Assembly: GCF_007992715.1 (NCBI RefSeq)
Contig: NZ_BKAU01000002.1
Coordinates: 558,001 to 622,000, forward strand
Source of the DNA: Chitinophaga cymbidii
GTDB lineage: Bacteria; Bacteroidota; Bacteroidia; Chitinophagales; Chitinophagaceae
DNA length: 64,000 bases
Direction: 5' to 3'
Under the pieces are notes generated by a model. It was given only the letters and a program-made list of their open reading frames with translations, was not told the origin of the DNA and made no database searches. Shown piece by piece: positions 25,102 to 34,449 of the stretch. The stretch's first letter is position 1, and each line of letters begins with the position of its first letter. Position numbers and translations under genes: made by a program.

Positions 25102-26484
25102 TTAAATGAACTCCTTGATATCCTGCATGATCTTCCGCGCAATATTGTCCGCCGTCGTTTCATTCTGGCTTTCCGCATAAATACGGATAATAGGCTCGGT
25201 GTTGGACGTGCGCAGATGCACCCAGTCCTTGTCGAACTCAATCTTCAGCCCGTCTTCGGAATTCAAAGGCTGGTTCTTGTATTTGCCCTTGATCTTCTCG
25301 AAAATAACTTTTACATCAATGCCTTTATCCAGCTCTATCTTGTTCTTGGATATAAAATAATCGGGATAGGAATTCCGCAGCGCCTTCATCTTCTTCTTTG
25401 AATGCGCCAGGTGGCTCAGGAACAGCCCGATGCCGATCAGCGCATCACGGCCGTAATGCAGGTCCGGCACAATGATGCCGCCATTGCCTTCACCGCCGAT
25501 CACCGCGTTCACCGCTTTCATCTTCGTTACCACGTTCACTTCTCCCACCGCGGAAGGATGGTACTCCCCGCCGTTTTTCAGTGTGATGTCTTTCAGCGCC
25601 TGTGTGGAGCTCATGTTAGACACCGTATTGCCTTTGCGGTGCTTCAGCACATAGTCGGCCACCGCCACCAGCGTATATTCCTCGCCGAACATGCTGCCGT
25701 CCTCGCAAACGAAGCACAGGCGGTCCACATCCGGGTCCACTGCAATACCGAAATCGGCGGATGATTTATTCACTTCATTGGACAGTGCGGTCAGGTTTTC
25801 CGGCAACGGTTCCGGGTTGTGGGAGAACTTGCCGTTCACTTCCCCGAACAGCACCGTTACTTCTTCCACGCCCAGTGCTTTCAGCAGGGCGGGAACGTAA
25901 ATGGCGCCGGTGGAGTTCACCGCGTCCACCACTACGGAAAAATTGTTTTCGCGGATAGCTTTCACGTCTACCAGCGGATAGTTCACCACCAGGTCGATAT
26001 GTTTCTGCAAATAGGAATCGTCGCGCCGGTAAGTGCCCAACTTTGAAACATCTGCAAATACAAAATCTTCATTGGCAGCCAGCTCCAGCACTTCCGCGCC
26101 GTCAGCGCCGGAAATGAATTCGCCGTCTTTGTTCAGGAGCTTCAGCGCGTTCCACTCCCGGGGGTTATGGCTGGCTGTGAGAATGATCCCGCCCGCAGCC
26201 TGTTCCAGCTTCACGGCGATCTCTACCGTCGGCGTCGTGCTCAGGTCCAGGTCAACCACGTCAATACCCAGCCCGTTCAATGTAGAAACCACCAGGTTTT
26301 TGACCATTTCTCCGGATATGCGCCCGTCCCTGCCGATCACCACTTTCCTGTTCTCTGCATTCTGCTTTAGCAGCCATGTGCCATACGCGGCGGTGAATTT
26401 CACAACGTCCAGGGGTGAGAGCCCCTCGCCAGGTTTGCCGCCGATCGTTCCGCGAATACCCGAAATTGATTTAATCAGTGCCAC
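25102..26484 (-). CDS. Phosphoglucosamine/phosphomannomutase (alpha-D-phosphohexomutase)
   Basis: 460 residues from the GTG at 26484, chosen because ALIKSISGIRGTIGG is the usual family start and a -7 element lies just upstream; the frame itself runs to 26574. ILTASHNPREWNALKLL near residue 100 holds the phospho-Ser, DPDVDRLCFV near 250 is the metal loop, GEGNGGIIVPDLHYGRD the sugar-binding loop and RTSNTEPIIRIYAES the phosphate-binding loop. It interconverts hexose 1- and 6-phosphates, probably glucosamine-phosphate for cell-wall precursors (GlmM role), but substrate cannot be fixed from the motifs. Confidence 0.9.
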   Translation of the reverse strand: MALIKSISGIRGTIGGKPGEGLSPLDVVKFTAAYGTWLLKQNAENRKVVIGRDGRISGEMVKNLVVSTLNGLGIDVVDLDLSTTPTVEIAVKLEQAAGGIILTASHNPREWNALKLLNKDGEFISGADGAEVLELAANEDFVFADVSKLGTYRRDDSYLQKHIDLVVNYPLVDVKAIRENNFSVVVDAVNSTGAIYVPALLKALGVEEVTVLFGEVNGKFSHNPEPLPENLTALSNEVNKSSADFGIAVDPDVDRLCFVCEDGSMFGEEYTLVAVADYVLKHRKGNTVSNMSSTQALKDITLKNGGEYHPSAVGEVNVVTKMKAVNAVIGGEGNGGIIVPDLHYGRDALIGIGLFLSHLAHSKKKMKALRNSYPDYFISKNKIELDKGIDVKVIFEKIKGKYKNQPLNSEDGLKIEFDKDWVHLRTSNTEPIIRIYAESQNETTADNIARKIMQDIKEFI

Positions 26485-26506
26485 AATTGTTGAATTTTTT
26501 AGGAAG

Positions 26507-26515
26507 GCAAAGATA
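26507..26515 (-). promoter_or_regulatory. Putative -7 element of the phosphohexose mutase gene
   Basis: TATCTTTGC on the minus strand, 22 bp upstream of the GTG start at 26484, is an exact match to TAnnTTTG. The same nine bases occur on the plus strand at 26589-26597 for the divergent gene. Confidence 0.5.
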
Positions 26516-26588
26516 ACTGATTCGAAAATTATCGACCCTGTTAATTTGGCGCCCCGAAATGCGGACTGCTTCATTGTTGCATTTAGAC

Positions 26589-26597
26589 TATCTTTGC
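26589..26597 (+). promoter_or_regulatory. Putative -7 element of the LTA-synthase-like gene
   Basis: TATCTTTGC lies 29 bp before the ATG at 26627 and matches TAnnTTTG. It may drive the long plus-strand gene run that leads into the pigment cluster. A good -33 element at the usual spacing is not visible. Confidence 0.5.
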
Positions 26598-26626
26598 AGC
26601 TACGTATAAAATTTTAAGAGAATATA

Positions 26627-28654
26627 ATGAGTCCGATTTGGTCGCGCATTCCCAGGTATATCCGGTATATTTTCATGCAAACCTTGTACCTGTTTTGCTT
26701 TCTCATATTTTTCAGGCTTATCTTCTACGGCTTCTTTTTTGCCAGTCCGGTTAAAGATACCGGCGTTATCCTGAAGGCGTGGCGGCTGGGGCTCAAATTC
26801 GACCTCCGGCTGACGCTCATCCTGATGATCCCCATCGGCCTGATTGCGGTGATCGCGCGTGACCGCCTTTTCGGCACGAGCATCCTGCGGAAGATCAACT
26901 ACGGCTATTTTTTCCTCGTATATCTTTTCCTGACCGTATTTTATGTGGTGGACCTGGGCCACTACAGCTACCTGGGCCTTCGCATAGAGCCCTCCGTTAC
27001 CCGTTTCCTCGCTTCCGGCGAACGGATGACCAATGCCCGGATGATGTGGGAAAGTTACCCCGTTGTGTGGGGATTGCTGGGGATGGTGGCGCTGTTGCTC
27101 CTCGTCCGTTTTTCATACCGCCGCATTTTTCAGTGGTATGCACAGAAGGAGGGGACGTATGTACGCCCCTGGGGCTTCGCCGCCTGGGTCTTCCTGCTGG
27201 TGCTGCTCTTTGCCGGCGGCATTTATGGTAATTTCGCCTGGTTTCCGCTCCGCTGGAGCGAGGCCATGTTCACCCGCGACAATGCCGTGACCAGCCTGGC
27301 GCTCAACCCCGTGCTGTTCTACGCTACCAATATGAACATGGAGGAGGATACGTTCGACAAGGAAAGCACCCGCAAATATTATCCCTACATGGCCAGCTAC
27401 CTGGGAGTGGACCAGTCCGACCCGCAGCAGCTGAACTTCGTGCGCACCGTGCCGGAGGACCCCACCAAACCCCGGCAGAACGTCATCATCGTGATGATGG
27501 AATCCGGCGGCGCGGCCATGATGAGCATGTTCAACAATCCCATGCAGGCCACGCCCAACCTGCAGGCGCTGGCGGACAACGGCGTGCTGTTCGAGAATTT
27601 TTACGTGCCCGCCATGAGCACCGCCCGCACGGTATTCGGCGTAACCACCGGCCTGCCGGACGTAGTGCGCAGCAAAACCGCCTCCCGCCACCCGCCGATC
27701 GTGGACCAGCGCATCATATTCGACCAGTTTACCGGTTACGAAAAATATTACCTGCTGGGCGGCAATACCAACTGGGCCAATATCCGCGCGGTGTTTACCA
27801 ATAATGTGGACAGCATCCGGATCTATGAAGAAGGATATTATAAAGCTCCGAAAGCGGACGTATGGGGCGTATCCGACTACGACCTGATCACGGAAGCGGA
27901 CGAGATATTCAAAGCGGCGCATGATCGCGGCAAGCCGTTCATCGCCTTCCTGCAAACCGCCGATAACCATGAACCGTATACGACGACGGAAGGCGCCGGA
28001 GATTTTAAAAAACTCACGGAAAAAGACATCGACCCGGAAAAATTCAAAGCCTCCGGCTTTGTGAACATCGACCAGTTCAACGCCCTCCGCTACCTCGATT
28101 ATAACATCGGCCACCTGATGAAGCAGGCGGAGAAATCCGGGTACCTGGACAATACGATCTTCGTATTCTTCGGCGACCACAGCGCAAGGCTCAATGCTTT
28201 CAGCTTCATGCCCATCCCGGAATTTGAGCTGGGAACGTATGTGGACCATGTGCCCTGCATCATCTACAATCCCCGCCTGCTGGCGCCTCGCAAGGTTACG
28301 CGCGCGGGCAGCCTGCTGGACGTATATCCCACCGTGGCAAAACTCACCGGCATTCCCTTCAGGAACTACACCCTTGGCATGGACCTGCTGGATACCACGC
28401 AAACCCACGCCCGGTATGCGTTTGTGCAGTACGTAAAGAACATGGCGGGCCATATGGCCGTCATCAATGAGCACTATCTTTTCGAAGTGGACCAAAGTAC
28501 CGATGAAGGCATGCTGTACGATCTGAAAGGCGATCCGCTGAAAAACATAAAACAGCAACTGCCGGAGCTTTCCCGCGATCTGGAGAACTTAACGCGGGGA
28601 TTTTACGAAAGCACCCGATATTTGATGTTCAATAACAAAAAGCCTAAATACTAG
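26627..28654 (+). CDS. LTA-synthase-family membrane sulfatase/phosphotransferase
   Basis: 675 residues. Five membrane spans (about residues 10-210) anchor an extracytoplasmic alkaline-phosphatase-fold domain. Metal and catalytic positions known from LtaS can be followed: the Glu in VIVMMESGGAAMM (about 292), the nucleophile Thr 43 residues later in STARTVFGVTTGLP, and Asp-His in VFFGDHSARL (about 516). Gram-negative members transfer phosphoglycerol or phosphoethanolamine to envelope glycans or lipids. It is followed 9 bp later by a methyltransferase. Confidence 0.88.
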   Translation: MSPIWSRIPRYIRYIFMQTLYLFCFLIFFRLIFYGFFFASPVKDTGVILKAWRLGLKFDLRLTLILMIPIGLIAVIARDRLFGTSILRKINYGYFFLVYLFLTVFYVVDLGHYSYLGLRIEPSVTRFLASGERMTNARMMWESYPVVWGLLGMVALLLLVRFSYRRIFQWYAQKEGTYVRPWGFAAWVFLLVLLFAGGIYGNFAWFPLRWSEAMFTRDNAVTSLALNPVLFYATNMNMEEDTFDKESTRKYYPYMASYLGVDQSDPQQLNFVRTVPEDPTKPRQNVIIVMMESGGAAMMSMFNNPMQATPNLQALADNGVLFENFYVPAMSTARTVFGVTTGLPDVVRSKTASRHPPIVDQRIIFDQFTGYEKYYLLGGNTNWANIRAVFTNNVDSIRIYEEGYYKAPKADVWGVSDYDLITEADEIFKAAHDRGKPFIAFLQTADNHEPYTTTEGAGDFKKLTEKDIDPEKFKASGFVNIDQFNALRYLDYNIGHLMKQAEKSGYLDNTIFVFFGDHSARLNAFSFMPIPEFELGTYVDHVPCIIYNPRLLAPRKVTRAGSLLDVYPTVAKLTGIPFRNYTLGMDLLDTTQTHARYAFVQYVKNMAGHMAVINEHYLFEVDQSTDEGMLYDLKGDPLKNIKQQLPELSRDLENLTRGFYESTRYLMFNNKKPKY

Positions 28655-28663
28655 CAACCGGGG

Positions 28664-29419
28664 ATGGAAGTAGCGAAACAATGGTTCAAAGACTGGTTCA
28701 ATTCTCCTTATTATCACCTGCTGTACAGCAACCGCGATGAGAAGGAGGCGGCTTCGTTCATCGACAAGCTGGTGGGCTATCTGCATCCCCTTCCCGGGGC
28801 GCTGATGCTGGATGTGGCCTGTGGCCGGGGGCGGCATGCCAAATACCTGGCGGATAAAGGCTTTTGCGTCACCGGCATCGATCTGTCGGAAGAAAGCATC
28901 GCCGCCGCCCGCAAGCTGGAAAACGAAAACCTCAGCTTTTTCCAACACGATATGCGCCTGCCCTTCCGCATCAATTATTTTGATGTGGTGTTCAATTTTT
29001 TCACCAGCTTCGGCTATTTCGAAACGCGCCACGAGAACGAAAATGCCCTGCGCACCCTCGCCAATTGCCTCAAACCGGGCGGCAGGCTGGTGCTGGACTA
29101 TCTCAACAGCACCTATGTGGCAGCCCACCTCGTGCGGCATGAGGTGAAGGAAAAAGACCAGGTCGTATTCGAGATAGAAAGGGAAATGCAAAACGGCAAA
29201 TTCCTCAAACAGATCAATATCCTCGATAAAAAGCAACTGCAACGCCTCAGCTATACGGAAAGTGTGAGCGCGTTCGGCAAACAGGACTTTGAAGAAATGT
29301 TCGCCATGCAGGGGCTTGCCATTACCGATATCTTCGGGGATTATCATTTCAATAACTTTGACGGGCAGCACTCGCCGCGGCTGATCCTCATCGCACAAAA
29401 ACTGTCAGCGCATGAATGA
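28664..29419 (+). CDS. Class I SAM-dependent methyltransferase
   Basis: 251 residues. LMLDVACGRGRHAKYLADKG near residue 46 is the SAM motif I, VTGIDLSEESIAAARK is motif II, and LPFRINYFDVVFNFFTSFGY with LKPGGRLVLDYLNS gives later motifs. The substrate is not deducible. Its stop overlaps the PAP2 gene by 8 bp, so these genes are co-translated. Confidence 0.9.
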   Translation: MEVAKQWFKDWFNSPYYHLLYSNRDEKEAASFIDKLVGYLHPLPGALMLDVACGRGRHAKYLADKGFCVTGIDLSEESIAAARKLENENLSFFQHDMRLPFRINYFDVVFNFFTSFGYFETRHENENALRTLANCLKPGGRLVLDYLNSTYVAAHLVRHEVKEKDQVVFEIEREMQNGKFLKQINILDKKQLQRLSYTESVSAFGKQDFEEMFAMQGLAITDIFGDYHFNNFDGQHSPRLILIAQKLSAHE

Positions 29420-29987
29420 CCTGCTTTTATGGGACCTGAAGCTGTTCTTTTATATCAACAACAGGCTGACCAACGTTTTCCTGGACTTTGTACTGCCCTG
29501 GATGCGGGAACCCTATTTCTGGGCGCCGCTGTATCTTTTCCTGGGCGTATTTATCACATACAACTATAAATGGAGAGGCTTTTTCTGGATCGTGTTCTTC
29601 ATTCTCACTTTTGCGATCACGGACCAGTCCAGCGGATTCATCAAAGAGCTCGTAGGCCGCCTGCGGCCCTGCCGCGACCCCAATATCGCGCAATATGTGC
29701 GCGTCATGGTCATTTATTGCCCGGGCAGCGGCAGCTTCACTTCTTCCCATGCGGCCAACCATTTTGGGCTTGCGATGTTTTCTTTTTTATCTTTAAAGCC
29801 GCAGATCGGTAAATGGGCCTGGTTATTCTTCGTCTGGGCAGCGGTGATCGGATATGCGCAGGTCTACGTGGGCGTGCATTATCCGCTGGACATCCTGGGC
29901 GGGGCGTTACTGGGTATTATGGCCGGCTTGCTGAGCGGCGGCTTTTTTCAACGAAGGATCAGACTGGAACTGGAACAGACATCATGA
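29412..29987 (+). CDS. PAP2-family membrane phosphatase
   Basis: 191 residues, about five membrane spans. The three PAP2 motifs are present: KELVGRLRP, GSFTSSHAANHFG and VYVGVHYPLDILGG. Family members dephosphorylate undecaprenyl pyrophosphate, phosphatidate or lipid A. It overlaps its neighbours on both sides (8 bp with the methyltransferase; ATGA with the ZIP transporter). Confidence 0.92.
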   Translation: MNDLLLWDLKLFFYINNRLTNVFLDFVLPWMREPYFWAPLYLFLGVFITYNYKWRGFFWIVFFILTFAITDQSSGFIKELVGRLRPCRDPNIAQYVRVMVIYCPGSGSFTSSHAANHFGLAMFSFLSLKPQIGKWAWLFFVWAAVIGYAQVYVGVHYPLDILGGALLGIMAGLLSGGFFQRRIRLELEQTS

Positions 29988-30715
29988 ACTTGACATACCT
30001 CATACTTATACTGGCCGCCACGATCGGCGGGGGCATGATTCCCATGTTATTCAAAAGGATTCACCCCAACCTGCCCATCTACCTGCTGGCATTTACCGGC
30101 GCGTTTCTCTTTGGCGTCACCATCCTGCATCTGCTGCCCGAAGTGTTCCATACGCTGGACCATTCGGCAGGCATCTATATCGTGCTGGGCTTCTTTTTGC
30201 AGGTATTCCTGCAGCAGCTGAGCCACGGCATGGAACACGGCCATACCCATGTGCCCGGCGCAAACCATCAGCACGTGGCTATCCTGCCGCTGCTCATCGG
30301 TTTGTCCATTCACGCTTTCATGGAAGGCATTCCGCTGGGGTTTCATTATGAGGACAAGTCCGCATTGCCTTCGCTGATGCTGGGCGTGATGGCGCATAAA
30401 GTGCCGGAAGCACTCACATTGATCACCGTTATGCTGCATGCCGGGCAAAGCAGGGCCCGCCTGTGGCGCATTCTCATCCTTTTTTCCCTGGTAACGCCGC
30501 TGTCAGCCGTGCTGGCCGCGCAGTTGGGGGACCGCTTTCATGTTATCACCGATTCGCTGGTATACCTCGTGGCGCTGGTAGTTGGTGCCTTCCTTCACAT
30601 TTCCACCACCATCTTTTACGAAAGCGGAACAAAACACCATGAGCTAAGCCGCCAGAAGGTGCTGGCGATCGCTGTTGGCATTACGCTGGCATTTCTTACA
30701 CTGATATTTGAATAA
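29984..30715 (+). CDS. ZIP-family metal transporter
   Basis: 243 residues from the ATG at 29984 inside the PAP2 stop (ATGA). About seven or eight spans. A His-rich loop (HGMEHGHTHVPGANHQH) precedes the metal-path motifs SIHAFMEGIPLGF and MAHKVPEALTLI, which are diagnostic of ZIP carriers. It probably imports zinc or another divalent cation. Confidence 0.9.
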   Translation: MNLTYLILILAATIGGGMIPMLFKRIHPNLPIYLLAFTGAFLFGVTILHLLPEVFHTLDHSAGIYIVLGFFLQVFLQQLSHGMEHGHTHVPGANHQHVAILPLLIGLSIHAFMEGIPLGFHYEDKSALPSLMLGVMAHKVPEALTLITVMLHAGQSRARLWRILILFSLVTPLSAVLAAQLGDRFHVITDSLVYLVALVVGAFLHISTTIFYESGTKHHELSRQKVLAIAVGITLAFLTLIFE

Positions 30716-30738
30716 TTTTTTATTTTTAGGCTTATATT

Positions 30739-32025
30739 ATGGAAGTCGTCATTATCCTCGTCCTTATTTTGCTCAACGGTATCTTCTCAATGGCGGAGAT
30801 AGCCTTGGTTTCCGCACGAAAAGTGCGACTCGAAAATGCAGCCAGGCAAGGGGACGAAAAAGCCAAAGCAGCACTGAAATTATCCAACAATCCGGATACA
30901 TTCCTGTCCACCGTACAGATCGGGATCACCCTCATCGGTATCCTCACAGGTTTGTACTCCGGTGAGCAATTAAAGGAGGATGTACAGGGATTCATCAATA
31001 CATTCCCGCTTCTCGTTCCTTACAGCAACGGCATCGCCACCGCCATCATCGTGATCTGCGTCACCTATTTTACGTTGGTGCTGGGGGAGCTGCTGCCCAA
31101 GCGCATCGGTCTCGCCAATCCCGAGCGGATCGCCAAAGCCGTTGCGCAGCCGATGAACTTTATTTCCCGTATCACTTTCCCTTTCGTATGGTTGCTGAGC
31201 CGTTCCACCGCCGCGCTGGTCAGGCTTTTCGGCCTGAAAAGAGGGTCGGACAGCAATGTGACGGAAGAAGAGATCAAGGCCATCATCAATGAAGGCACTA
31301 CTTCCGGCGCCATCGAGGAAACCGAGCAGGAGATCATTGAACGGGTGTTCCACCTCGGCGACCGCAACATCACGTCCCTCATGACCCACCGCACGGACAT
31401 CGTATGGCTGGATGTCAGCGAAGACGTGGAAAGCTACAAACGCAAAATAAAAGCATCCCCGCATTCCGTTTACCCCGTTTGCGAAGGCCAGATAGATTCC
31501 ATTAAAGGCATCCTCACCATCAAGGACCTCTATGCCGCCGGTAACGTAGCCGTGCTGAAAGACGTGATGAAGAAGCCCCTTTTCATTCCCGATAACAATA
31601 CCGCGTACCAGGTACTCGAAAAGTTTAAGGAAACCCAGATACACGCCGCCTTCATCGTGGATGAATACGGCACCTTCCTGGGAATGATCACCCTGAACGA
31701 CATCCTGGAAGCGATCGTGGGAGATATGCCGGAAACCGGGCAGGACGACTACAACATGGTGAAAAGGGAAGACGGCTCCTACCTGATCGACGCCCAGATA
31801 CCCTTTTATGACTTCCTCAGCGAATTTGATATGGAAGACATGATGGCGGAATTTGAGCAGGAGTTCGATACGCTCGCCGGTTTCATTCTCCACCATCTTG
31901 AGCACATCCCGCAGACCGGGGAAAGGCTCGAATGGCGGAAGTTCACCTTCGAGATCGTAGACATGGACGCCCACCGCATCGATAAAATATTGGTAACGCC
32001 CCCTGCGAATATTGAAGAAGAGTAA
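30739..32025 (+). CDS. CNNM/CorC (HlyC)-family membrane protein
   Basis: 428 residues. A DUF21/CNNM membrane domain (about 1-190, with FSMAEIALVSARKVRLE and QIGITLIGILTGLYSGE) is followed by two CBS domains (about 205-335, with TDIVWLDVSED and HAAFIVDEYGTFLGMITLND) and a CorC_HlyC domain (about 345-425, GSYLIDAQIPFYDF). These proteins are linked to Mg2+ or other cation transport; the older hemolysin name is misleading. Confidence 0.93.
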   Translation: MEVVIILVLILLNGIFSMAEIALVSARKVRLENAARQGDEKAKAALKLSNNPDTFLSTVQIGITLIGILTGLYSGEQLKEDVQGFINTFPLLVPYSNGIATAIIVICVTYFTLVLGELLPKRIGLANPERIAKAVAQPMNFISRITFPFVWLLSRSTAALVRLFGLKRGSDSNVTEEEIKAIINEGTTSGAIEETEQEIIERVFHLGDRNITSLMTHRTDIVWLDVSEDVESYKRKIKASPHSVYPVCEGQIDSIKGILTIKDLYAAGNVAVLKDVMKKPLFIPDNNTAYQVLEKFKETQIHAAFIVDEYGTFLGMITLNDILEAIVGDMPETGQDDYNMVKREDGSYLIDAQIPFYDFLSEFDMEDMMAEFEQEFDTLAGFILHHLEHIPQTGERLEWRKFTFEIVDMDAHRIDKILVTPPANIEEE

Positions 32026-32034
32026 TAAATTTAC
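32026..32034 (+). promoter_or_regulatory. Weak -7 candidate before the ammonia-lyase gene
   Basis: TAAATTTAC directly follows the CNNM stop and lies 28 bp before the lyase ATG, in a 37-bp AT-rich gap. It has one mismatch to TAnnTTTG and no clear -33. Confidence 0.25.
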
Positions 32035-32062
32035 ACCACAATAAATAATTTAATCTAAACTA

Positions 32063-33634
32063 ATGGTCGTACTAGGAAGTAAGATGCTTTCTTTGGATGA
32101 AGTGCATAGGGTGCTGTTTGGAGGGGAGGAACTGACGTTGGACGAAACAGCCGTACAGCAGGTGAATGATAACTTCGAGTTTCTCAGGAAATTCTCCGCA
32201 AAAAAACTTATCTACGGCATTAATACCGGTTTTGGCCCGATGGCGCAATACCGTATCAGCGAGGAAGATACTCACCAGTTACAGTATAATCTCATCCGCA
32301 GCCACAGCTCCGGCGCGGGCAAATGCCTTGCCCCGATCCTCACCAAAAGCCTGATGATCGCCCGCCTGAGCAGCTTTATGCAGGGCTTTTCCGGCGTGCA
32401 TAAGGAAGTGGTGGTTCTCCTCCGGGACCTGATCAACCATAACGTGTACCCCTGTGTATATGAACACGGCGGCGTTGGCGCAAGCGGCGACCTCGTGCAG
32501 CTGGCGCACCTGGCCCACGCGCTGATCGGTGAGGGCAATGTGCTGTATGAAGAAGAGATCCGTCCCGCCGCGGAAGTGTATAAGCGGCTCGGCCTCAAGG
32601 CCATTGAAGTGCATGTACGCGAGGGCCTCGCCATCATCAACGGCACTTCCGCCATGACCGGCATCGGCCTGGTGAACATCATCGAAGCAAAGAAGCTCCT
32701 CCTGTGGAGCTGCGCGCTGTCTTCCATGATCAACGAAGTGGTGGAAGCCTTTGACGACCACCTCAGCTATGAGCTGAACGTTGTGAAGCGCCACAACGGC
32801 CAGAACAAGGTGGCGGAAATGATGCGCGGCATGCTGCGGGACAGCAAGATGATCCGCCATCGCCCCGATCATCTTTATAAAGAACTGGAAGAAGAAATTT
32901 TCAAGGATAAAGTACAGGAATACTATTCCCTCCGCTGCGTGCCCCAGGTGCTCGGCCCCATCTACGATACCCTGGTGCATGCCGAAGGCATCGTGGTAGG
33001 AGAACTGAACTCCGTTTCAGACAACCCGGTAGTGGACCACCGCGCCGGAAACGTGTTCCACGGCGGCAACTTCCACGGAGATTACATTTCCCTGGAAATG
33101 GACAAAGTGAAGATCGCCGTCACCAAGCTCTCGATGCTCAGCGAGCGCCAGCTCAATTACCTCCTGAACGACAAGCTGAACCACAAGTTCCCGCCGTTCA
33201 TGAACCTCGGCAAGCTGGGCTTCAACTTCGGCATGCAGGGCGTACAGTTCACCGCTACATCAACCGTGGCCGAGAATCAGACGCTCAGCTTCCCCATGTA
33301 CGTGCACAGCATTCCCAACAACAATGATAACCAGGATATTGTGAGCATGGGCTGCAATGCCGCGCAGATGACCTACAAGGTGATCGAAAACACTTTTGAA
33401 GTACTGTCCGTGCAGGTGATGACCCTGCTGCAGGCAGTGGACTACCTGAATTGCCAGGACCGCCTGGCGCCCTTCACCGCGAAGATCTATCAGGACGTGC
33501 GGGCGATTTTCCCTAAATTTATTGAGGATGCACCCCGTTACGCGGATATGCAGCAGATAAAAGCATATCTCATGCGGAACGAGCCGGTGATCGTGGAAAC
33601 AGTGGAGAAAAAGAAAAAATCCACGGTTCACTGA
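32063..33634 (+). CDS. MIO-type aromatic amino acid ammonia-lyase, probable tyrosine ammonia-lyase
   Basis: 523 residues, standard for the HAL/TAL family. GVGASGDLVQLAHLAHALIG contains the Ala140-Ser141-Gly142 triad that cyclises to the MIO cofactor. YGINTGFGPM and the C-terminal QDIVSMGCNAAQM are also family signatures. At the head of an aryl-polyene gene run it should deaminate tyrosine to p-coumarate, the starter unit. The selectivity loop reads RSHSSG, closer to the Ser-His of histidine lyases than the His-Leu of the Rhodobacter tyrosine lyase as I remember them, so the substrate is assigned by context. Confidence 0.9.
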   Translation: MVVLGSKMLSLDEVHRVLFGGEELTLDETAVQQVNDNFEFLRKFSAKKLIYGINTGFGPMAQYRISEEDTHQLQYNLIRSHSSGAGKCLAPILTKSLMIARLSSFMQGFSGVHKEVVVLLRDLINHNVYPCVYEHGGVGASGDLVQLAHLAHALIGEGNVLYEEEIRPAAEVYKRLGLKAIEVHVREGLAIINGTSAMTGIGLVNIIEAKKLLLWSCALSSMINEVVEAFDDHLSYELNVVKRHNGQNKVAEMMRGMLRDSKMIRHRPDHLYKELEEEIFKDKVQEYYSLRCVPQVLGPIYDTLVHAEGIVVGELNSVSDNPVVDHRAGNVFHGGNFHGDYISLEMDKVKIAVTKLSMLSERQLNYLLNDKLNHKFPPFMNLGKLGFNFGMQGVQFTATSTVAENQTLSFPMYVHSIPNNNDNQDIVSMGCNAAQMTYKVIENTFEVLSVQVMTLLQAVDYLNCQDRLAPFTAKIYQDVRAIFPKFIEDAPRYADMQQIKAYLMRNEPVIVETVEKKKKSTVH

Positions 33635-33676
33635 AACGGCTAAACGGTTTTATCCGGCTATTAAAAAGACAAAAAG

Positions 33677-34405
33677 ATGAAATGTGCTTTGATTACAGGC
33701 GGGTCCCGGGGAATAGGCAGGGCGGTATGCATCAGGCTGGCGGAACAGGGATATCACATCCTGATCAACTATAAAGGCAATACGGCCGCTGCGGAGGAAA
33801 CCCTCGCTGCCGTGCGCGAAAAAGGGGCAGATGGCACCCTGCTGCAATTCAACGTCGGCAACGCCGATGAAGTGCAGCACGTACTCGGCGCCTGGATAGA
33901 AGCCAACAAAGACAAACAGATAGAAGTACTCGTTAATAACGCAGGCATACGGGAAGACATGATGATGTTCCAGATGAGCCATCATCAATGGAAAAATGTG
34001 ATAGAAGCCAGTCTGGACGGCTTTTTCCACGTAACCCGGCAGGTGCTCACCGGCATGCTGCTGAAACGCTACGGACGCATTATTAATATGGTATCTTTGT
34101 CCGGGTTGAAAGGGACCCCCGGCCAGACGAACTACAGCGCCGCCAAAGCGGGGCTGATAGGCGCTACCAAAGCCCTCGCCCAGGAAGTCGCCAAGCGGAA
34201 CGTGACCGTCAACGCCATCGCGCCGGGTTTCATCAGAACGGACATGACGGAAGGATTGCCGGAGAAAGAGCTGTCCGCCATGGTGCCCATGCAGCGTTTC
34301 GGTACACCCGAAGAAGTGGCCGAAGCAGTAGCGTTCTTCGCGTCCAGAGGCGCCTCCTACATCACCGGGGAAGTGCTGAACATCAACGGCGGCCTTTATT
34401 CCTGA
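33677..34405 (+). CDS. Short-chain ketoreductase, FabG-like (polyene ketoreductase)
   Basis: 242 residues. ALITGGSRGIGRAVCIRLAE is the NADPH site, VLVNNAGIREDMMM the NNAG motif, and the catalytic Ser-Tyr-Lys lies in MVSLSGLKGTPGQTNYSAAK. It should reduce beta-ketoacyl-ACP intermediates in each extension round. It is the only ketoreductase in the cluster. A hairpin terminator or attenuator follows before the first ketosynthase. Confidence 0.92.
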   Translation: MKCALITGGSRGIGRAVCIRLAEQGYHILINYKGNTAAAEETLAAVREKGADGTLLQFNVGNADEVQHVLGAWIEANKDKQIEVLVNNAGIREDMMMFQMSHHQWKNVIEASLDGFFHVTRQVLTGMLLKRYGRIINMVSLSGLKGTPGQTNYSAAKAGLIGATKALAQEVAKRNVTVNAIAPGFIRTDMTEGLPEKELSAMVPMQRFGTPEEVAEAVAFFASRGASYITGEVLNINGGLYS

Positions 34406-34449
34406 CGGATAGGGGGACCGCAGCAATTAAACGTTATAATAACTGTCGC

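Noticed and set aside
27113..28558. Long open frame on the minus strand opposite the LTA-synthase-like gene
   Set aside because: Composition is His/Val/Gly-rich with no recognisable fold, the plus-strand frame has clear catalytic motifs, and the opening is explained by GC-biased third positions.
26627..28654. LTA-synthase-like protein thought at first to lack its nucleophile because the Glu motif reads ESGG
   Set aside because: In LtaS the nucleophile Thr lies about 45 residues after that Glu, and a Thr is present at the right distance in STARTVFG.
30739..32025. Hemolysin toxin
   Set aside because: The DUF21-CBS-CorC_HlyC order marks a CNNM-type membrane protein tied to cation transport, not a cytolysin.
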